DNA from: Algibacter amylolyticus
GTDB lineage: Bacteria; Bacteroidota; Bacteroidia; Flavobacteriales; Flavobacteriaceae
Reading direction: 5' to 3'
DNA: 64,000 nt
Assembly (NCBI RefSeq): GCF_014202225.1
Contig: NZ_JACHGE010000005.1
Coordinates: forward strand, 186,001-250,000
The notes below the pieces were generated by a model. It was not told the DNA's origin. It saw nothing but the letters and a program-made list of their open reading frames with translations, and searched no databases. The stretch's first letter is position 1. Each line of letters opens with the position of its first letter. The position numbers and the translations under genes were made by a program. Positions 9,126-17,554 of the stretch are shown one piece after another.

Positions 9126-9209
9126 TACAGACGTAGAAACTCGAACTCCCACACATTGCTGCACCAAATCCTAAGTCTAGCGTGTCTAACAATTCCTCCA
9201 CACATCAAT
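9126..9209 (-). pseudogene. Degenerate tRNA-Leu(TAG)-like sequence
   Basis: The minus strand keeps the core of a type II tRNA: a D arm (GTG...TTAGACAC), an anticodon arm CTAGA-CTTAGGA-TTTGG with anticodon TAG, a long variable arm, and a T loop TTCGAGT. The T stem has a G-A mismatch, the anticodon stem has two wobble pairs, the acceptor stem pairs poorly (one mismatch, two wobbles) and no CCA is encoded. It is most likely a decayed or captured tRNA-Leu, either cargo or an attachment-site scar of the element that carries the integrase at 9339. Confidence 0.65.
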
Positions 9210-9338
9210 AAAATTAGAAGTTAAGCGAACTTGAGCCTAAAATACATGTTTCTCATTTTAGGTTTATGTTCAAGACTTTTTTAATGAAGCGCTTTTACCG
9301 AAATAAAGTGTATACAAAATGTAATGGAAAAATAAGGT

Positions 9339-10598
9339 CTATAAACTTTGATACACCTTCTCTGAATCGTTTTTTGCCTTCAAAAACTGTTCTCTTAATT
9401 TTTTCATATCATCACTCACTTTTCGCTCAATAACCTTAGCGTAAATTTGTGTAGTTGATATTCTAGAATGTCCTAATAATTTTGAGACTGTTTCTATAGG
9501 CATACCATTACTCAATGTTACCGTGGTGGCAAAGGTGTGTCTAGCAATATGGAATGTTAAATTCTTTTTGATACGACATAAATCAGCTATTTCCTTTAGG
9601 TAGGCATTCAATTTTTGGTTTGAGATTTTTGGAAACAAACTTTCTTGAATCTTTGACTTGTTTTTACTTTTATACTTTTCTATGATTTCCAATGCCTGTG
9701 GCAATAACGGGATTCTTATAAACTTAGTTGTTTTCTCTCGTTTATAGTAAATCCATAATTCGCCGTCAATTCCTATGCTAATATTATCTTCAGTTAAACT
9801 AATGACATCTATATAACTCAAACTAGTATAGCAACTGAACACGAACAGATCTTTGACCAATTGCAACCGCTCAATCGTAAATTGCTTCTCTTCTACTGCT
9901 CTCAATTCTTGCAAACTCAAAAAACCTCGCTCTATTTTTATAAATTGAGCTTTGAAATTTATAAAGGGGTCTTTGTCAATCCATCCCAGCTTAAATGCTA
10001 AATTCATCAATTTTCTGAAACGCTCTATATGTTTCATCACCGTATTATTACCCATAGGTTTTTGGTGGTCCTTAGGAGTATGTCCTTTTAAATATTTTTC
10101 AAACTTAATTATGAAGTTATAGTCAAGTTCTTTCAAATAGATGTCAGTGGTCTTATACGTTTTTAATAGAAATTTTGACACATACTTTTGGGTGGTATAG
10201 TAATTTTTTTGAGTGCCCCATTTTAATTTATCCTGCATATCCTCATTATGATACTTAATAATATCAATAACCGAGTGATTTTGCTCATCTTCTCCTAAAT
10301 ACCTTGCTTTTATAACCTGGGAGGTTATAAGCTTATGTTCTAGCTTTAATTCTTGATAGCATTTAAAAATACTACTGTTTACTTCTTCTAAATAGTTGTT
10401 AAGTATTCTGGCGTTCTGGTTAGTGCCTCTAGATCTTCCCTTATGGGCATCCCAATCGGTTACGGAAACTTTTCGTTTTAAACTGATTGTTGCACGTTTG
10501 CCATTTACTGTAATCCTTACATAAATGGAAGCTTGGTTTGCTTTTGCTCTGGAAAAATCTGCCCAGAACAAAATACTGAAAGTTGCTGTTGTTCTCAT
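9339..10598 (-). CDS. Tyrosine recombinase / integrase of the Bacteroides mobile-element type
   Basis: The 419-residue protein has an N-terminal arm-binding domain (about 1-100), a SAM-like core-binding domain (about 115-205) and the catalytic domain (about 225-400). HIARHTFA supplies the HxxR pair, LLGHS the next histidine and TQIYAK the tyrosine nucleophile. At the place of the first catalytic arginine the sequence reads CYTSLSYIDV, with serine, as is known for IntDOT of Bacteroides conjugative transposons. It lies between tRNA-Pro and a tRNA-Leu-like scar. No excisionase, mobilisation or conjugation gene is visible, so this is probably the surviving end of an integrated element. Confidence 0.93.
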   Translation of the reverse strand: MRTTATFSILFWADFSRAKANQASIYVRITVNGKRATISLKRKVSVTDWDAHKGRSRGTNQNARILNNYLEEVNSSIFKCYQELKLEHKLITSQVIKARYLGEDEQNHSVIDIIKYHNEDMQDKLKWGTQKNYYTTQKYVSKFLLKTYKTTDIYLKELDYNFIIKFEKYLKGHTPKDHQKPMGNNTVMKHIERFRKLMNLAFKLGWIDKDPFINFKAQFIKIERGFLSLQELRAVEEKQFTIERLQLVKDLFVFSCYTSLSYIDVISLTEDNISIGIDGELWIYYKREKTTKFIRIPLLPQALEIIEKYKSKNKSKIQESLFPKISNQKLNAYLKEIADLCRIKKNLTFHIARHTFATTVTLSNGMPIETVSKLLGHSRISTTQIYAKVIERKVSDDMKKLREQFLKAKNDSEKVYQSL

Positions 10599-10790
10599 GA
10601 TTTCGTCTTTTTGTTAATACTTATTTAGTACCAGACGAAAGTCAAATCACTTTAAAGATACATTTATTCTATCAACTAATCATTGAATTTTAACAATTCG
10701 GTCAACACTTTTACTAAAATCGATTTGTTATCCGATTTGTTGACTTTTTCAACTGCATTATTTACATTCATATGACACCGTTAAAAACAC

Positions 10791-10824
10791 AAAAACCTGT
10801 AAATCATAAGATTAACAGGTTTTT
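10791..10824 (-). terminator. Terminator downstream of tRNA-Pro
   Basis: On the minus strand AAAACCTGT and ACAGGTTTT pair around an AT-rich loop and are followed by a T run. It lies about 25 bp after the tRNA-Pro 3' end. The symmetric A/T flanks could also make it bidirectional. Confidence 0.8.
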
Positions 10825-10848
10825 GATATAGATTGATATACTATTTTG

Positions 10849-10923
10849 TCGGGGTGGCAGGATTCGAACCTGCGACCTCCGCGTCCCAAACGCGGCGCGA
10901 TAACCGGGCTACGCTACACCCCG
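10849..10923 (-). tRNA. tRNA-Pro (anticodon TGG)
   Basis: The 75-nt minus-strand sequence has a 7-bp acceptor stem (CGGGGTG with CACCCCG), a D arm with AGCCCGGTTATCGCGC, an anticodon stem CCGCG/CGCGG enclosing loop TTTGGGA (anticodon TGG), and a T arm with GGTTCGAATCC. No CCA is encoded. A hairpin terminator follows. It is the nearest intact tRNA to the integrase and a candidate insertion site, although no duplicated 3' end was found in the window. Confidence 0.97.
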
Positions 10924-11049
10924 AATTGGTTATCCTATTTTTAAGGACTGCAAATATATAGTTTTCTTTGAGATATAAAATCTTTTTTTAATTCTTTTTT
11001 ACTTTTTAAAAATAATTTTCTTGATAAATTTTTTACAAAGAATTAATCT

Positions 11050-11057
11050 TAAATTTG
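11050..11057 (+). promoter_or_regulatory. Bacteroidota-type -7 element of the udk operon
   Basis: TAAATTTG matches TAnnTTTG exactly and lies 27 bp before the udk start. A TTG at 11021-11023 is somewhat far away for the -33 element, so only the -7 box is firm. Confidence 0.5.
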
Positions 11058-11084
11058 TTTCATTAAAAAAGTAAAATAATCTTT

Positions 11085-11690
11085 ATGCTAATTATTGGAA
11101 TTGCAGGTGGTACAGGCTGCGGAAAAACAACTGTAGTAAATCAAATATTAAACGAACTTCCAGAAGGCGAAGTGGGTATACTATGGCAAGATTCGTACTA
11201 TAAAGACACCTCACATTTATCCTACGACGAGCGTATAAAAATTAATTTTGACCACCCCAGATCTATAGATTTCGATTTAATTGTAGCGCATTTAAAAGAT
11301 TTAAAAAACAACAAGCCTATAGAGCAACCCGTCTATTCGTTTGTAAAACACAACAGAACTGGCGATGCTATATTAACGCATCCTAGAAAGGTAATGATTG
11401 TAGAAGGTATTTTAATACTTGCCAACCCAGAGTTAAGAGATATGTTCGATATTAAAATATTTGTTCATGCCGATAGTGATGAGCGCTTAATAAGACGATT
11501 AAAACGCGACATAAAAGAAAGAGGACGCGATTTAGACGAGGTTTTAAACCGCTACCAAACCACCTTAAAACCAATGCACAATCAGTTTATTGAGCCTACT
11601 AAGGAATATGCAGATATTATTATCCCAACCAACAAGCACAATACAGTAGCTATAGATATAGTTAGAACCATAATAAACGATAAACTATAA
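11085..11690 (+). CDS. udk: Uridine kinase
   Basis: The 201-residue protein phosphorylates uridine and cytidine in pyrimidine salvage, in the cytoplasm. The P-loop is at residues 8-16 (GGTGCGKTT), followed by the substrate-binding stretch QDSYYKD, FDHP and the VEGILIL strand. The lid motif RRLKRDIKERGRD follows. The length fits bacterial udk (about 200-210 residues). The stop is two bases before the FtsB/DivIC-like gene, and that gene overlaps mutA, so these genes are probably cotranscribed from the -7 box at 11050. Confidence 0.96.
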   Translation: MLIIGIAGGTGCGKTTVVNQILNELPEGEVGILWQDSYYKDTSHLSYDERIKINFDHPRSIDFDLIVAHLKDLKNNKPIEQPVYSFVKHNRTGDAILTHPRKVMIVEGILILANPELRDMFDIKIFVHADSDERLIRRLKRDIKERGRDLDEVLNRYQTTLKPMHNQFIEPTKEYADIIIPTNKHNTVAIDIVRTIINDKL

Positions 11691-11691
11691 C

Positions 11692-12015
11692 ATGGCACTT
11701 CCAAAAAGCAAATATTTAAAGCCTTTTAAAAATATATTCATACTAATATTAGTTGTATTTGTAGTTTGGATGTTGTTTTTTGATGCCAACTCGTGGTTAA
11801 TTCATCATGAATTAAATACAGAAATTGAAGATTTAGAAAACGAAAAAAGCTATTATAAGAAAGAAATAGAAAAGGACGAGAAGGATTTAAAAAAGATAAG
11901 CACCGATGAAGGTTTAGAAAAATTTGCTAGAGAAGAGTACTATATGAAACGTGATAATGAAGAAATTTACATTATTGAGTACGAAGACAGCTTAAAAACT
12001 ACAGATAATGACTAA
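11692..12015 (+). CDS. FtsB/DivIC-like septum formation initiator protein
   Basis: The 107-residue bitopic protein has a short cytoplasmic head, one transmembrane helix (about 15-30, IFILILVVFVVWMLFF) and a charged periplasmic coiled coil (about 38-75), then LEKFAREEYYMKRDNEEIY, the usual tail motif of the family. FtsB/DivIC proteins join the divisome core. The gene starts one base after the udk stop and overlaps mutA by 8 bp. Confidence 0.88.
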   Translation: MALPKSKYLKPFKNIFILILVVFVVWMLFFDANSWLIHHELNTEIEDLENEKSYYKKEIEKDEKDLKKISTDEGLEKFAREEYYMKRDNEEIYIIEYEDSLKTTDND

Positions 12016-13369
12016 AAACTTGTTTGATGGTTTCAATTCGGTTTCTGCTAAACAATGGAAACAAAAAATTCAGTTCGATTTAAAAGGAGCTGACTACAAC
12101 GATACGCTTATTTGGAAAACAAATGAAGACATCGATGTAAAGCCCTTTTATCATGCCGGTGATTTTGAAAAACTACCAAACATATCTAACACCAAAGCAA
12201 CCCAATGGAAAATTTGTCAAACCATTTATGTTGCCGATATTGAAAAGTCAAATTTAAACGCTATTCGTAGTATTGAAGGCGGTGTAGAACAAATTAATTT
12301 CATTATAGCATCAGATGCTGTTTCAATTAAAAATTTAATACAGAATATTAAATTAGATGCCGTAACCCTTCAATTTGAATTACTATTTCTATCTGAAGCC
12401 TACACAACACAATTACAAAACCTAGTACCAAAAGCAAAAATAAAACTAGATTGCATTGGTCAATTAGCTAAAACAGGTAATTGGTTTAAAAATTTAAAAG
12501 ACGATTTAAAAACCTCTGAAAGCCTAATTAGCACCACCAAAGCACTTCATATAAATGGTTCGCTTTACCAAAATGCAGGTGCCACCATGGTGCAGGAACT
12601 GGCTTATACCCTAGCCCACACAAACGAATATTTAAATAGTTTAGAGGCCTCTAAAAGTGATTTATCTTCGCTTAGCGTAACATTTCATGTATCCGTTGGC
12701 ACAAATTACTTTTTTGAAATCGCAAAACTGAGAGCACTAAGGGTGCTATGGAAAACCTTAGCATCAGAATATCAAATTAATTTAGATTGCTCTATTGAAG
12801 TAACTCCAACAAAGCGCAATAAAACGATATACGATTACAACACAAACATGCTGCGCACCACGACTGAAAGTATGAGTGCGGTATTAGGTGGCGCAAATGC
12901 TATTTGCAACTTACCGTATGATTATGTGTACCATAAAAGCAATGAATTTGCCCAACGCATAGCAAGGAACCAACTATTAATTTTGAAGAACGAAAGTTAT
13001 TTTGATAAAGTTAATAATCCTTCAGATGGATCATATTACATTGAAAGTTTAACCGAACAACTCTCTGAAAAAGCCTTGGAGTTATTCAAAAACATTGAAG
13101 CTACTGGTGGTTTTTTAAAACAATTAAAACTAGGCACTATTCAACGAAAAATAAAAGAAAGTGCAGCAAAAGAGCAAGCGCAATTTGATAACGGAGATAT
13201 TATACTATTAGGCACAAATAAACACCCTAATGCTATGGATAAAATGAAAAACGAGTTAGAACTTTATCCTTTTGTTAAAATAAAACCTAGAAAAACGCTT
13301 ATTGAACCCATTATAGAAAATAGATTATCAGAACATTTAGAAAAAAACCGATTAAAAAATGAAAATTAA
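12008..13369 (+). CDS. mutA: Methylmalonyl-CoA mutase small subunit (no cobalamin domain)
   Basis: The 453-residue protein corresponds to the TIM-barrel part of the small MutA subunit and lacks the C-terminal cobalamin-binding domain, as is common in Flavobacteria. Family stretches include GGVEQI, NAGATMVQELAYTLAHTNEYL and ATGGF. It pairs with MutB (14055) to interconvert succinyl-CoA and methylmalonyl-CoA, linking propionate and branched-chain degradation to the TCA cycle. Only MutB carries the catalytic cobalamin. It overlaps the upstream FtsB/DivIC-like gene and the downstream lipoprotein gene, so the three are translationally coupled. Confidence 0.93.
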   Translation: MTKNLFDGFNSVSAKQWKQKIQFDLKGADYNDTLIWKTNEDIDVKPFYHAGDFEKLPNISNTKATQWKICQTIYVADIEKSNLNAIRSIEGGVEQINFIIASDAVSIKNLIQNIKLDAVTLQFELLFLSEAYTTQLQNLVPKAKIKLDCIGQLAKTGNWFKNLKDDLKTSESLISTTKALHINGSLYQNAGATMVQELAYTLAHTNEYLNSLEASKSDLSSLSVTFHVSVGTNYFFEIAKLRALRVLWKTLASEYQINLDCSIEVTPTKRNKTIYDYNTNMLRTTTESMSAVLGGANAICNLPYDYVYHKSNEFAQRIARNQLLILKNESYFDKVNNPSDGSYYIESLTEQLSEKALELFKNIEATGGFLKQLKLGTIQRKIKESAAKEQAQFDNGDIILLGTNKHPNAMDKMKNELELYPFVKIKPRKTLIEPIIENRLSEHLEKNRLKNEN

Positions 13370-14048
13370 AATGAAATCAAAAATCACCACCCTAACATTT
13401 TTATTAGTTATAACGTTATTCAGCTGTAATCAAGGAAGTCAATTTTCAGACTTTAAATATGCCGATAAACCTGCAACCATTACTTGCGAAGGCGTAAATT
13501 TAAAATTATTAAACGAAGCACTTTATAGTTTTGAAGATGATATTGCCAAGCATTACAATAAAGGCAATGGAACTCCTAGGTTAGATCAGGCCTATTCGCA
13601 AATAATAAGAAATTCCATTTATGGCAGATTAAAAATAGAAGATATCGCATCAAAACATACTGTTGCTGTTTTTGAAGCATTAAAAAAGGAAGAAGATCTT
13701 TGGGATGCTAACAACATAAAAAGCCACTTAAACTATAAAAGCAAAGTACTTAACTGCATTTCTAGCTCTATTAAAGATGCAAGTTTAAAAACAACCCTAA
13801 ATGCACTTATATCAACAAATAGTATGGCTCCAAAATTATTTGGACCTGCTATAGTTAACAAATCTAGAAACGCATTAAGCGATAAAAATTTAGCGATGTA
13901 CATCACACTAGATTTATTTTACGCAAAAATGTTCGACATCGATTTTAGTAAAGTAAATTTGGAAAAACCTGAGAAAAAAGTAGATTTCAACGCAGTACCT
14001 GCAACAGAAAAACCAGTAGCAGATCCGCATGCTGGACATAACCACTAA
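13359..14048 (+). CDS. Uncharacterised lipoprotein between mutA and mutB
   Basis: The 229-residue product starts with a lipoprotein signal (lipobox LFSC, Cys about residue 23). Its body is mainly helical, with conserved-looking stretches such as FEDDIAKHYNKG and a run of charged helices, and it ends in DPHAGHNH, a histidine cluster that could bind metal. I do not recognise a family. The start overlaps mutA by 11 bp; a second ATG at 13371 would give a more standard signal peptide and is equally possible. Its place inside the mutA-mutB operon may reflect convenience rather than a mutase role, since lipoproteins leave the cytoplasm. Confidence 0.75.
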   Translation: MKIKMKSKITTLTFLLVITLFSCNQGSQFSDFKYADKPATITCEGVNLKLLNEALYSFEDDIAKHYNKGNGTPRLDQAYSQIIRNSIYGRLKIEDIASKHTVAVFEALKKEEDLWDANNIKSHLNYKSKVLNCISSSIKDASLKTTLNALISTNSMAPKLFGPAIVNKSRNALSDKNLAMYITLDLFYAKMFDIDFSKVNLEKPEKKVDFNAVPATEKPVADPHAGHNH

Positions 14049-14054
14049 ACAGTA

Positions 14055-16250
14055 ATGAGCAGAAAAAATCTTCAACATATCAAAATTAATTCGGAAATTG
14101 AAAATCAAGAGGCTACGCCTTCAACTTTTCAAACAGCCGAAACTATTGATGTGAAATCAACTTACACCAAAGCTGATATTGAAGATTTACAACATTTAAA
14201 TTTTGTGGCAGGAATTGAACCGTATCTTCGAGGGCCTTACAGCACCATGTATGTTAAAAGGCCCTGGACGATACGCCAATATGCTGGATTTTCAACCGCT
14301 GAAGAAAGCAATGCCTTTTACAGAAGAAATTTAGCCGCCGGACAAAAAGGCTTATCCGTTGCTTTCGATTTGGCAACCCACAGAGGCTACGACTCAGACC
14401 ACGAACGCGTTGTTGGCGATGTTGGTAAGGCAGGAGTAGCAATCGATTCGGTTGAGGACATGAAAATACTCTTCGACAAAATACCGTTAGATAAAATGTC
14501 GGTTTCTATGACCATGAATGGCGCCGTACTACCTATTATGGCATTTTATATTGTGGCTGCCGAAGAGCAAGGTGTAAAACCAGAACATTTAGCGGGCACC
14601 ATTCAAAATGATATATTAAAGGAGTTTATGGTGCGTAACACCTACATCTACCCACCTGCACCTTCCATGGAAATTATTTCGGATATATTTAAGTATACCA
14701 GTAAATTCATGCCTAAATTTAATAGCATTAGTATTTCTGGCTACCACATGCAAGAAGCTGGAGCGACCTGCGATATTGAATTGGCTTATACACTAGCCGA
14801 TGGCTTAGAGTATATTCGTAAAGGATTAGCTGCCGGAATGGATATTGACACCTTTGCCCCTAGATTATCATTTTTCTGGGCCATTGGGTTAAACCATTTT
14901 ATGGAAATTGCTAAAATGCGCGCTGCACGAATGCTTTGGGCTAAATTGCTAAAACAATTTAATCCTAAAGACCAAAAATCTTTAAAACTGCGTACCCATT
15001 GCCAAACGTCTGGATGGAGTTTAACCGAACAAGACCCGTTTAACAATGTGGCACGAACAACTATTGAAGCTGCCGCAGCTGTATTTGGTGGCACGCAATC
15101 GCTACATACCAATGCTTTAGATGAAGCTATTGCTTTACCCACCGATTTTTCGGCAAGAATAGCAAGAAACACACAACTATTTTTGCTTGAAGAAACTAAT
15201 ATTACAAAAACAGTTGATCCTTGGGCTGGTAGTTATTACGTTGAAAAACTAACCCATGATATCGCCCATAAAGCATGGACTTTAATTGAAGAAATTGAAG
15301 CCCTTGGTGGGATGACTAAGGCTATTGAAGCCGGTATTCCTAAAATTAGAATTGAAGAAGCTGCCGCTAGAAAGCAAGCCAGAATAGATTCTAATCAAGA
15401 TATTATTGTTGGTGTAAACAAATATGTACTTGAAGAAGAAGCACCAATTACAACACTTGAAGTCGATAACCAAACCGTTAGAAACTCGCAAATAGAGCGA
15501 TTAACTAAGATTAAAGCCGAAAGAAACCCAGAAAAAGTTAAAGCGGCCTTATCAAAATTAACCGAAGCTGCAAAATTTTCGTTAAATTCGGAACATAGAA
15601 ATGCCAATAAAAATCAAGAATCAGCATCAATAGATGGCAATCTAGATGAAAATCACAACTTATTAGCACTTGCAATTATAGCTGCTCGCGAACGTGCAAC
15701 CTTAGGTGAAATTAGTGATGCCTTAGAGGTAGAATTCGGGCGACATAAAGCACAAATAAAATCATTTTCTGGTGTGTATAGTAAAGAAATAAAAGACGAT
15801 AAATCCTTTAAAAAAGCTCAAGAACTAGCCGATGTTTTTGCTGAGCAAGATGGCAGGCGCCCTCGTATTTTGATAGCAAAAATGGGACAAGATGGTCATG
15901 ATCGTGGTGCAAAAGTGGTTGCTACAGGTTATGCCGATGTGGGTTTCGATGTGGATATTAGCCCTTTATTTCAAACACCAAAAGAAGTTGCCAAACAAGC
16001 CGTTGAAAACGATGTGCATATTTTAGGCATTTCATCGTTAGCAGCAGGACATAAAACACTTGTACCGCAAGTTATTCAAGAACTTAAAAACTACGGTCGC
16101 GAAGATATTATGGTTATTGTTGGTGGCGTTGTGCCTAAACAAGATTATCAGTTTTTATTTGATGCCGGAACAGTAGCTGTTTTTGGACCAGGAACAAAAA
16201 TTAGTGAGACTGCCATTCAGGTTTTAGAAATTTTAATTGATGAGGAATAA
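14055..16250 (+). CDS. mutB: Methylmalonyl-CoA mutase large, cobalamin-binding subunit
   Basis: The 731-residue catalytic subunit has the substrate-binding TIM barrel (about 45-560, with [31 protein letters not shown] and the [10 protein letters not shown] stretch) and a C-terminal cobalamin domain (about 595-725). In the latter, DGHDRG provides the axial His615 of the DxHxxG motif. Length and motifs match MutB/Sbm. Residues about 465-560 include a low-complexity linker-like stretch. The gene starts 6 bp after the lipoprotein stop and ends the mutA-lipoprotein-mutB operon; the AraC gene starts 23 bp later. Confidence 0.97.
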   Translation: MSRKNLQHIKINSEIENQEATPSTFQTAETIDVKSTYTKADIEDLQHLNFVAGIEPYLRGPYSTMYVKRPWTIRQYAGFSTAEESNAFYRRNLAAGQKGLSVAFDLATHRGYDSDHERVVGDVGKAGVAIDSVEDMKILFDKIPLDKMSVSMTMNGAVLPIMAFYIVAAEEQGVKPEHLAGTIQNDILKEFMVRNTYIYPPAPSMEIISDIFKYTSKFMPKFNSISISGYHMQEAGATCDIELAYTLADGLEYIRKGLAAGMDIDTFAPRLSFFWAIGLNHFMEIAKMRAARMLWAKLLKQFNPKDQKSLKLRTHCQTSGWSLTEQDPFNNVARTTIEAAAAVFGGTQSLHTNALDEAIALPTDFSARIARNTQLFLLEETNITKTVDPWAGSYYVEKLTHDIAHKAWTLIEEIEALGGMTKAIEAGIPKIRIEEAAARKQARIDSNQDIIVGVNKYVLEEEAPITTLEVDNQTVRNSQIERLTKIKAERNPEKVKAALSKLTEAAKFSLNSEHRNANKNQESASIDGNLDENHNLLALAIIAARERATLGEISDALEVEFGRHKAQIKSFSGVYSKEIKDDKSFKKAQELADVFAEQDGRRPRILIAKMGQDGHDRGAKVVATGYADVGFDVDISPLFQTPKEVAKQAVENDVHILGISSLAAGHKTLVPQVIQELKNYGREDIMVIVGGVVPKQDYQFLFDAGTVAVFGPGTKISETAIQVLEILIDEE

Positions 16251-16273
16251 ACCTTTTAATTCCCCACAATCAA

Positions 16274-17395
16274 ATGGATAACTCAGCTATAATTAGTATT
16301 ACAAGCCTAATCATAGTGGCACTGTTTTCACTTTTTTCTACATTTCTACTTACTGTAAAAACGTCTAAAAAACTTAGCAACCAACTACTCGCTGCATTCT
16401 TAATTGTAACAGCTATAGATATTAGCGTATTTTTTTATCATAATTTTATTGAATTCCCGCATGCAATAGAAATGTTGAGGATGCAAATTTCGAGCTTTAA
16501 GGACCCCTTGCTATTTCTATATATCCTTTCGGTATTATATTCCGATTTTAAGCTAAGGCCAAAGCACCTCGTATTACTACTGCCATGGGTAATTACCATT
16601 CTAATACTTATTCCAAATTTCTTTTTAGTTTCTGAAAAAGCACAAATTCAGTTTCGAATAAACTATACTGAATCTTTTGAAGGGCAATTTATAATTGGAA
16701 TGAATCGCTTTGTTGAAGTACTTTATATTATAGCCGAAATATATTATTTACTAAGATACCGAAAACTACTCTTAGAAAATTACACCAGTAAAGATGCTTT
16801 TTATAATTACCATTGGGTAAAGCAGCTCATTATCTTTATTCTAGTTGGTCAATTACTTACATTTATCAAAGGATACATTCGAGACTCTGGAGATTTTGAT
16901 GTAGAATTCGTAAACATTTTTAGAATCATTCTACTAGCTTTTGGTTTGTTTTTTAGCTTTTGGTTAGTGTTTAAAGCGCTGTTATCTCCCAAACTTTTCA
17001 GAGGTATTGCTGTTGATCTACGCTTATCTAAAGAAATGATTTCTGAAAAGCCGAACGAATTCACTAATCAAATTGAAAGTATTAGATCTTATATGTTAAA
17101 GGAAGAACCTTTTTTAGATGCTTCACTAACTGTAAAAAGTCTTTCAGAAAAAATTGATATTCCACATAGAGAGTTATCTATTATAATAAACCAAGAACTG
17201 GGTCAACACTTTTTCGATTTCATTAATAAATATCGCATTGAAAAAGCCATGTCAATTTTAAAAGACCCTGCAAAAAAGAAACATACCGTTCTCGAAATTT
17301 TGTACGAAGTTGGTTTTAACTCAAAATCTTCATTTAATACGGCGTTTAAAAAACATACCGGAAAAACACCAACAGCCTTCCGTAAAAACCAATAA
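16274..17395 (+). CDS. Membrane-bound AraC-family transcriptional regulator
   Basis: The 373-residue protein has about seven hydrophobic segments in the first 240 residues and an AraC-type double helix-turn-helix domain at about 275-373, including the second-helix signature ILEILYEVGFNSKSSFNTAFKKHTG. Such membrane AraC regulators occur in Flavobacteria next to outer-membrane genes, with the membrane part presumably sensing a ligand or envelope state. The divided array of five half-sites at 17415-17505, between this gene and the receptor gene at 17555, is the natural candidate target. The start ATG is 23 bp after mutB. Confidence 0.9.
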   Translation: MDNSAIISITSLIIVALFSLFSTFLLTVKTSKKLSNQLLAAFLIVTAIDISVFFYHNFIEFPHAIEMLRMQISSFKDPLLFLYILSVLYSDFKLRPKHLVLLLPWVITILILIPNFFLVSEKAQIQFRINYTESFEGQFIIGMNRFVEVLYIIAEIYYLLRYRKLLLENYTSKDAFYNYHWVKQLIIFILVGQLLTFIKGYIRDSGDFDVEFVNIFRIILLAFGLFFSFWLVFKALLSPKLFRGIAVDLRLSKEMISEKPNEFTNQIESIRSYMLKEEPFLDASLTVKSLSEKIDIPHRELSIIINQELGQHFFDFINKYRIEKAMSILKDPAKKKHTVLEILYEVGFNSKSSFNTAFKKHTGKTPTAFRKNQ

Positions 17396-17414
17396 ACACA
17401 GAGGCTTGTAAAAA

Positions 17415-17505
17415 GCCGAACGTTTTAATTAAGAAAGTCGAACGCATTTTATTTTTAGAAATACGTTCGACTTTTTGCATTCGGTCGTGTAAGGTTTCAT
17501 TCGGT
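17415..17505. promoter_or_regulatory. Array of five half-sites, candidate AraC operator
   Basis: Five copies of [AG][CT]CGAA[CT]G occur: forward at 17415 and 17437, inverted at 17463, 17477 and 17497. The two forward copies are 22 bp apart and the last two inverted copies are 20 bp apart, so neighbouring sites face the same side of the helix. The second and third copies also form an 11-bp hairpin (17434-17474, stem AAAGTCGAACG), which could act as a terminator for the regulator gene. A near-match to the -7 box lies at 17508 (GATATTTG), just after the array. Confidence 0.6.
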
Positions 17506-17554
17506 TAGATATTTGTTCCAGATAAAAAAAATCAATCTTAAAACCAACAATCTT

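Noticed and set aside
13970-14060. Cobalamin riboswitch before mutB
   Set aside because: The lipoprotein stop is only 6 bp before mutB, leaving no room, and no B12-box-like sequence was seen upstream of the operon.
14786-15172. 128-codon minus-strand frame inside mutB
   Set aside because: It is antisense to strongly conserved MutB coding sequence and has no domain; it is a by-product of codon use.
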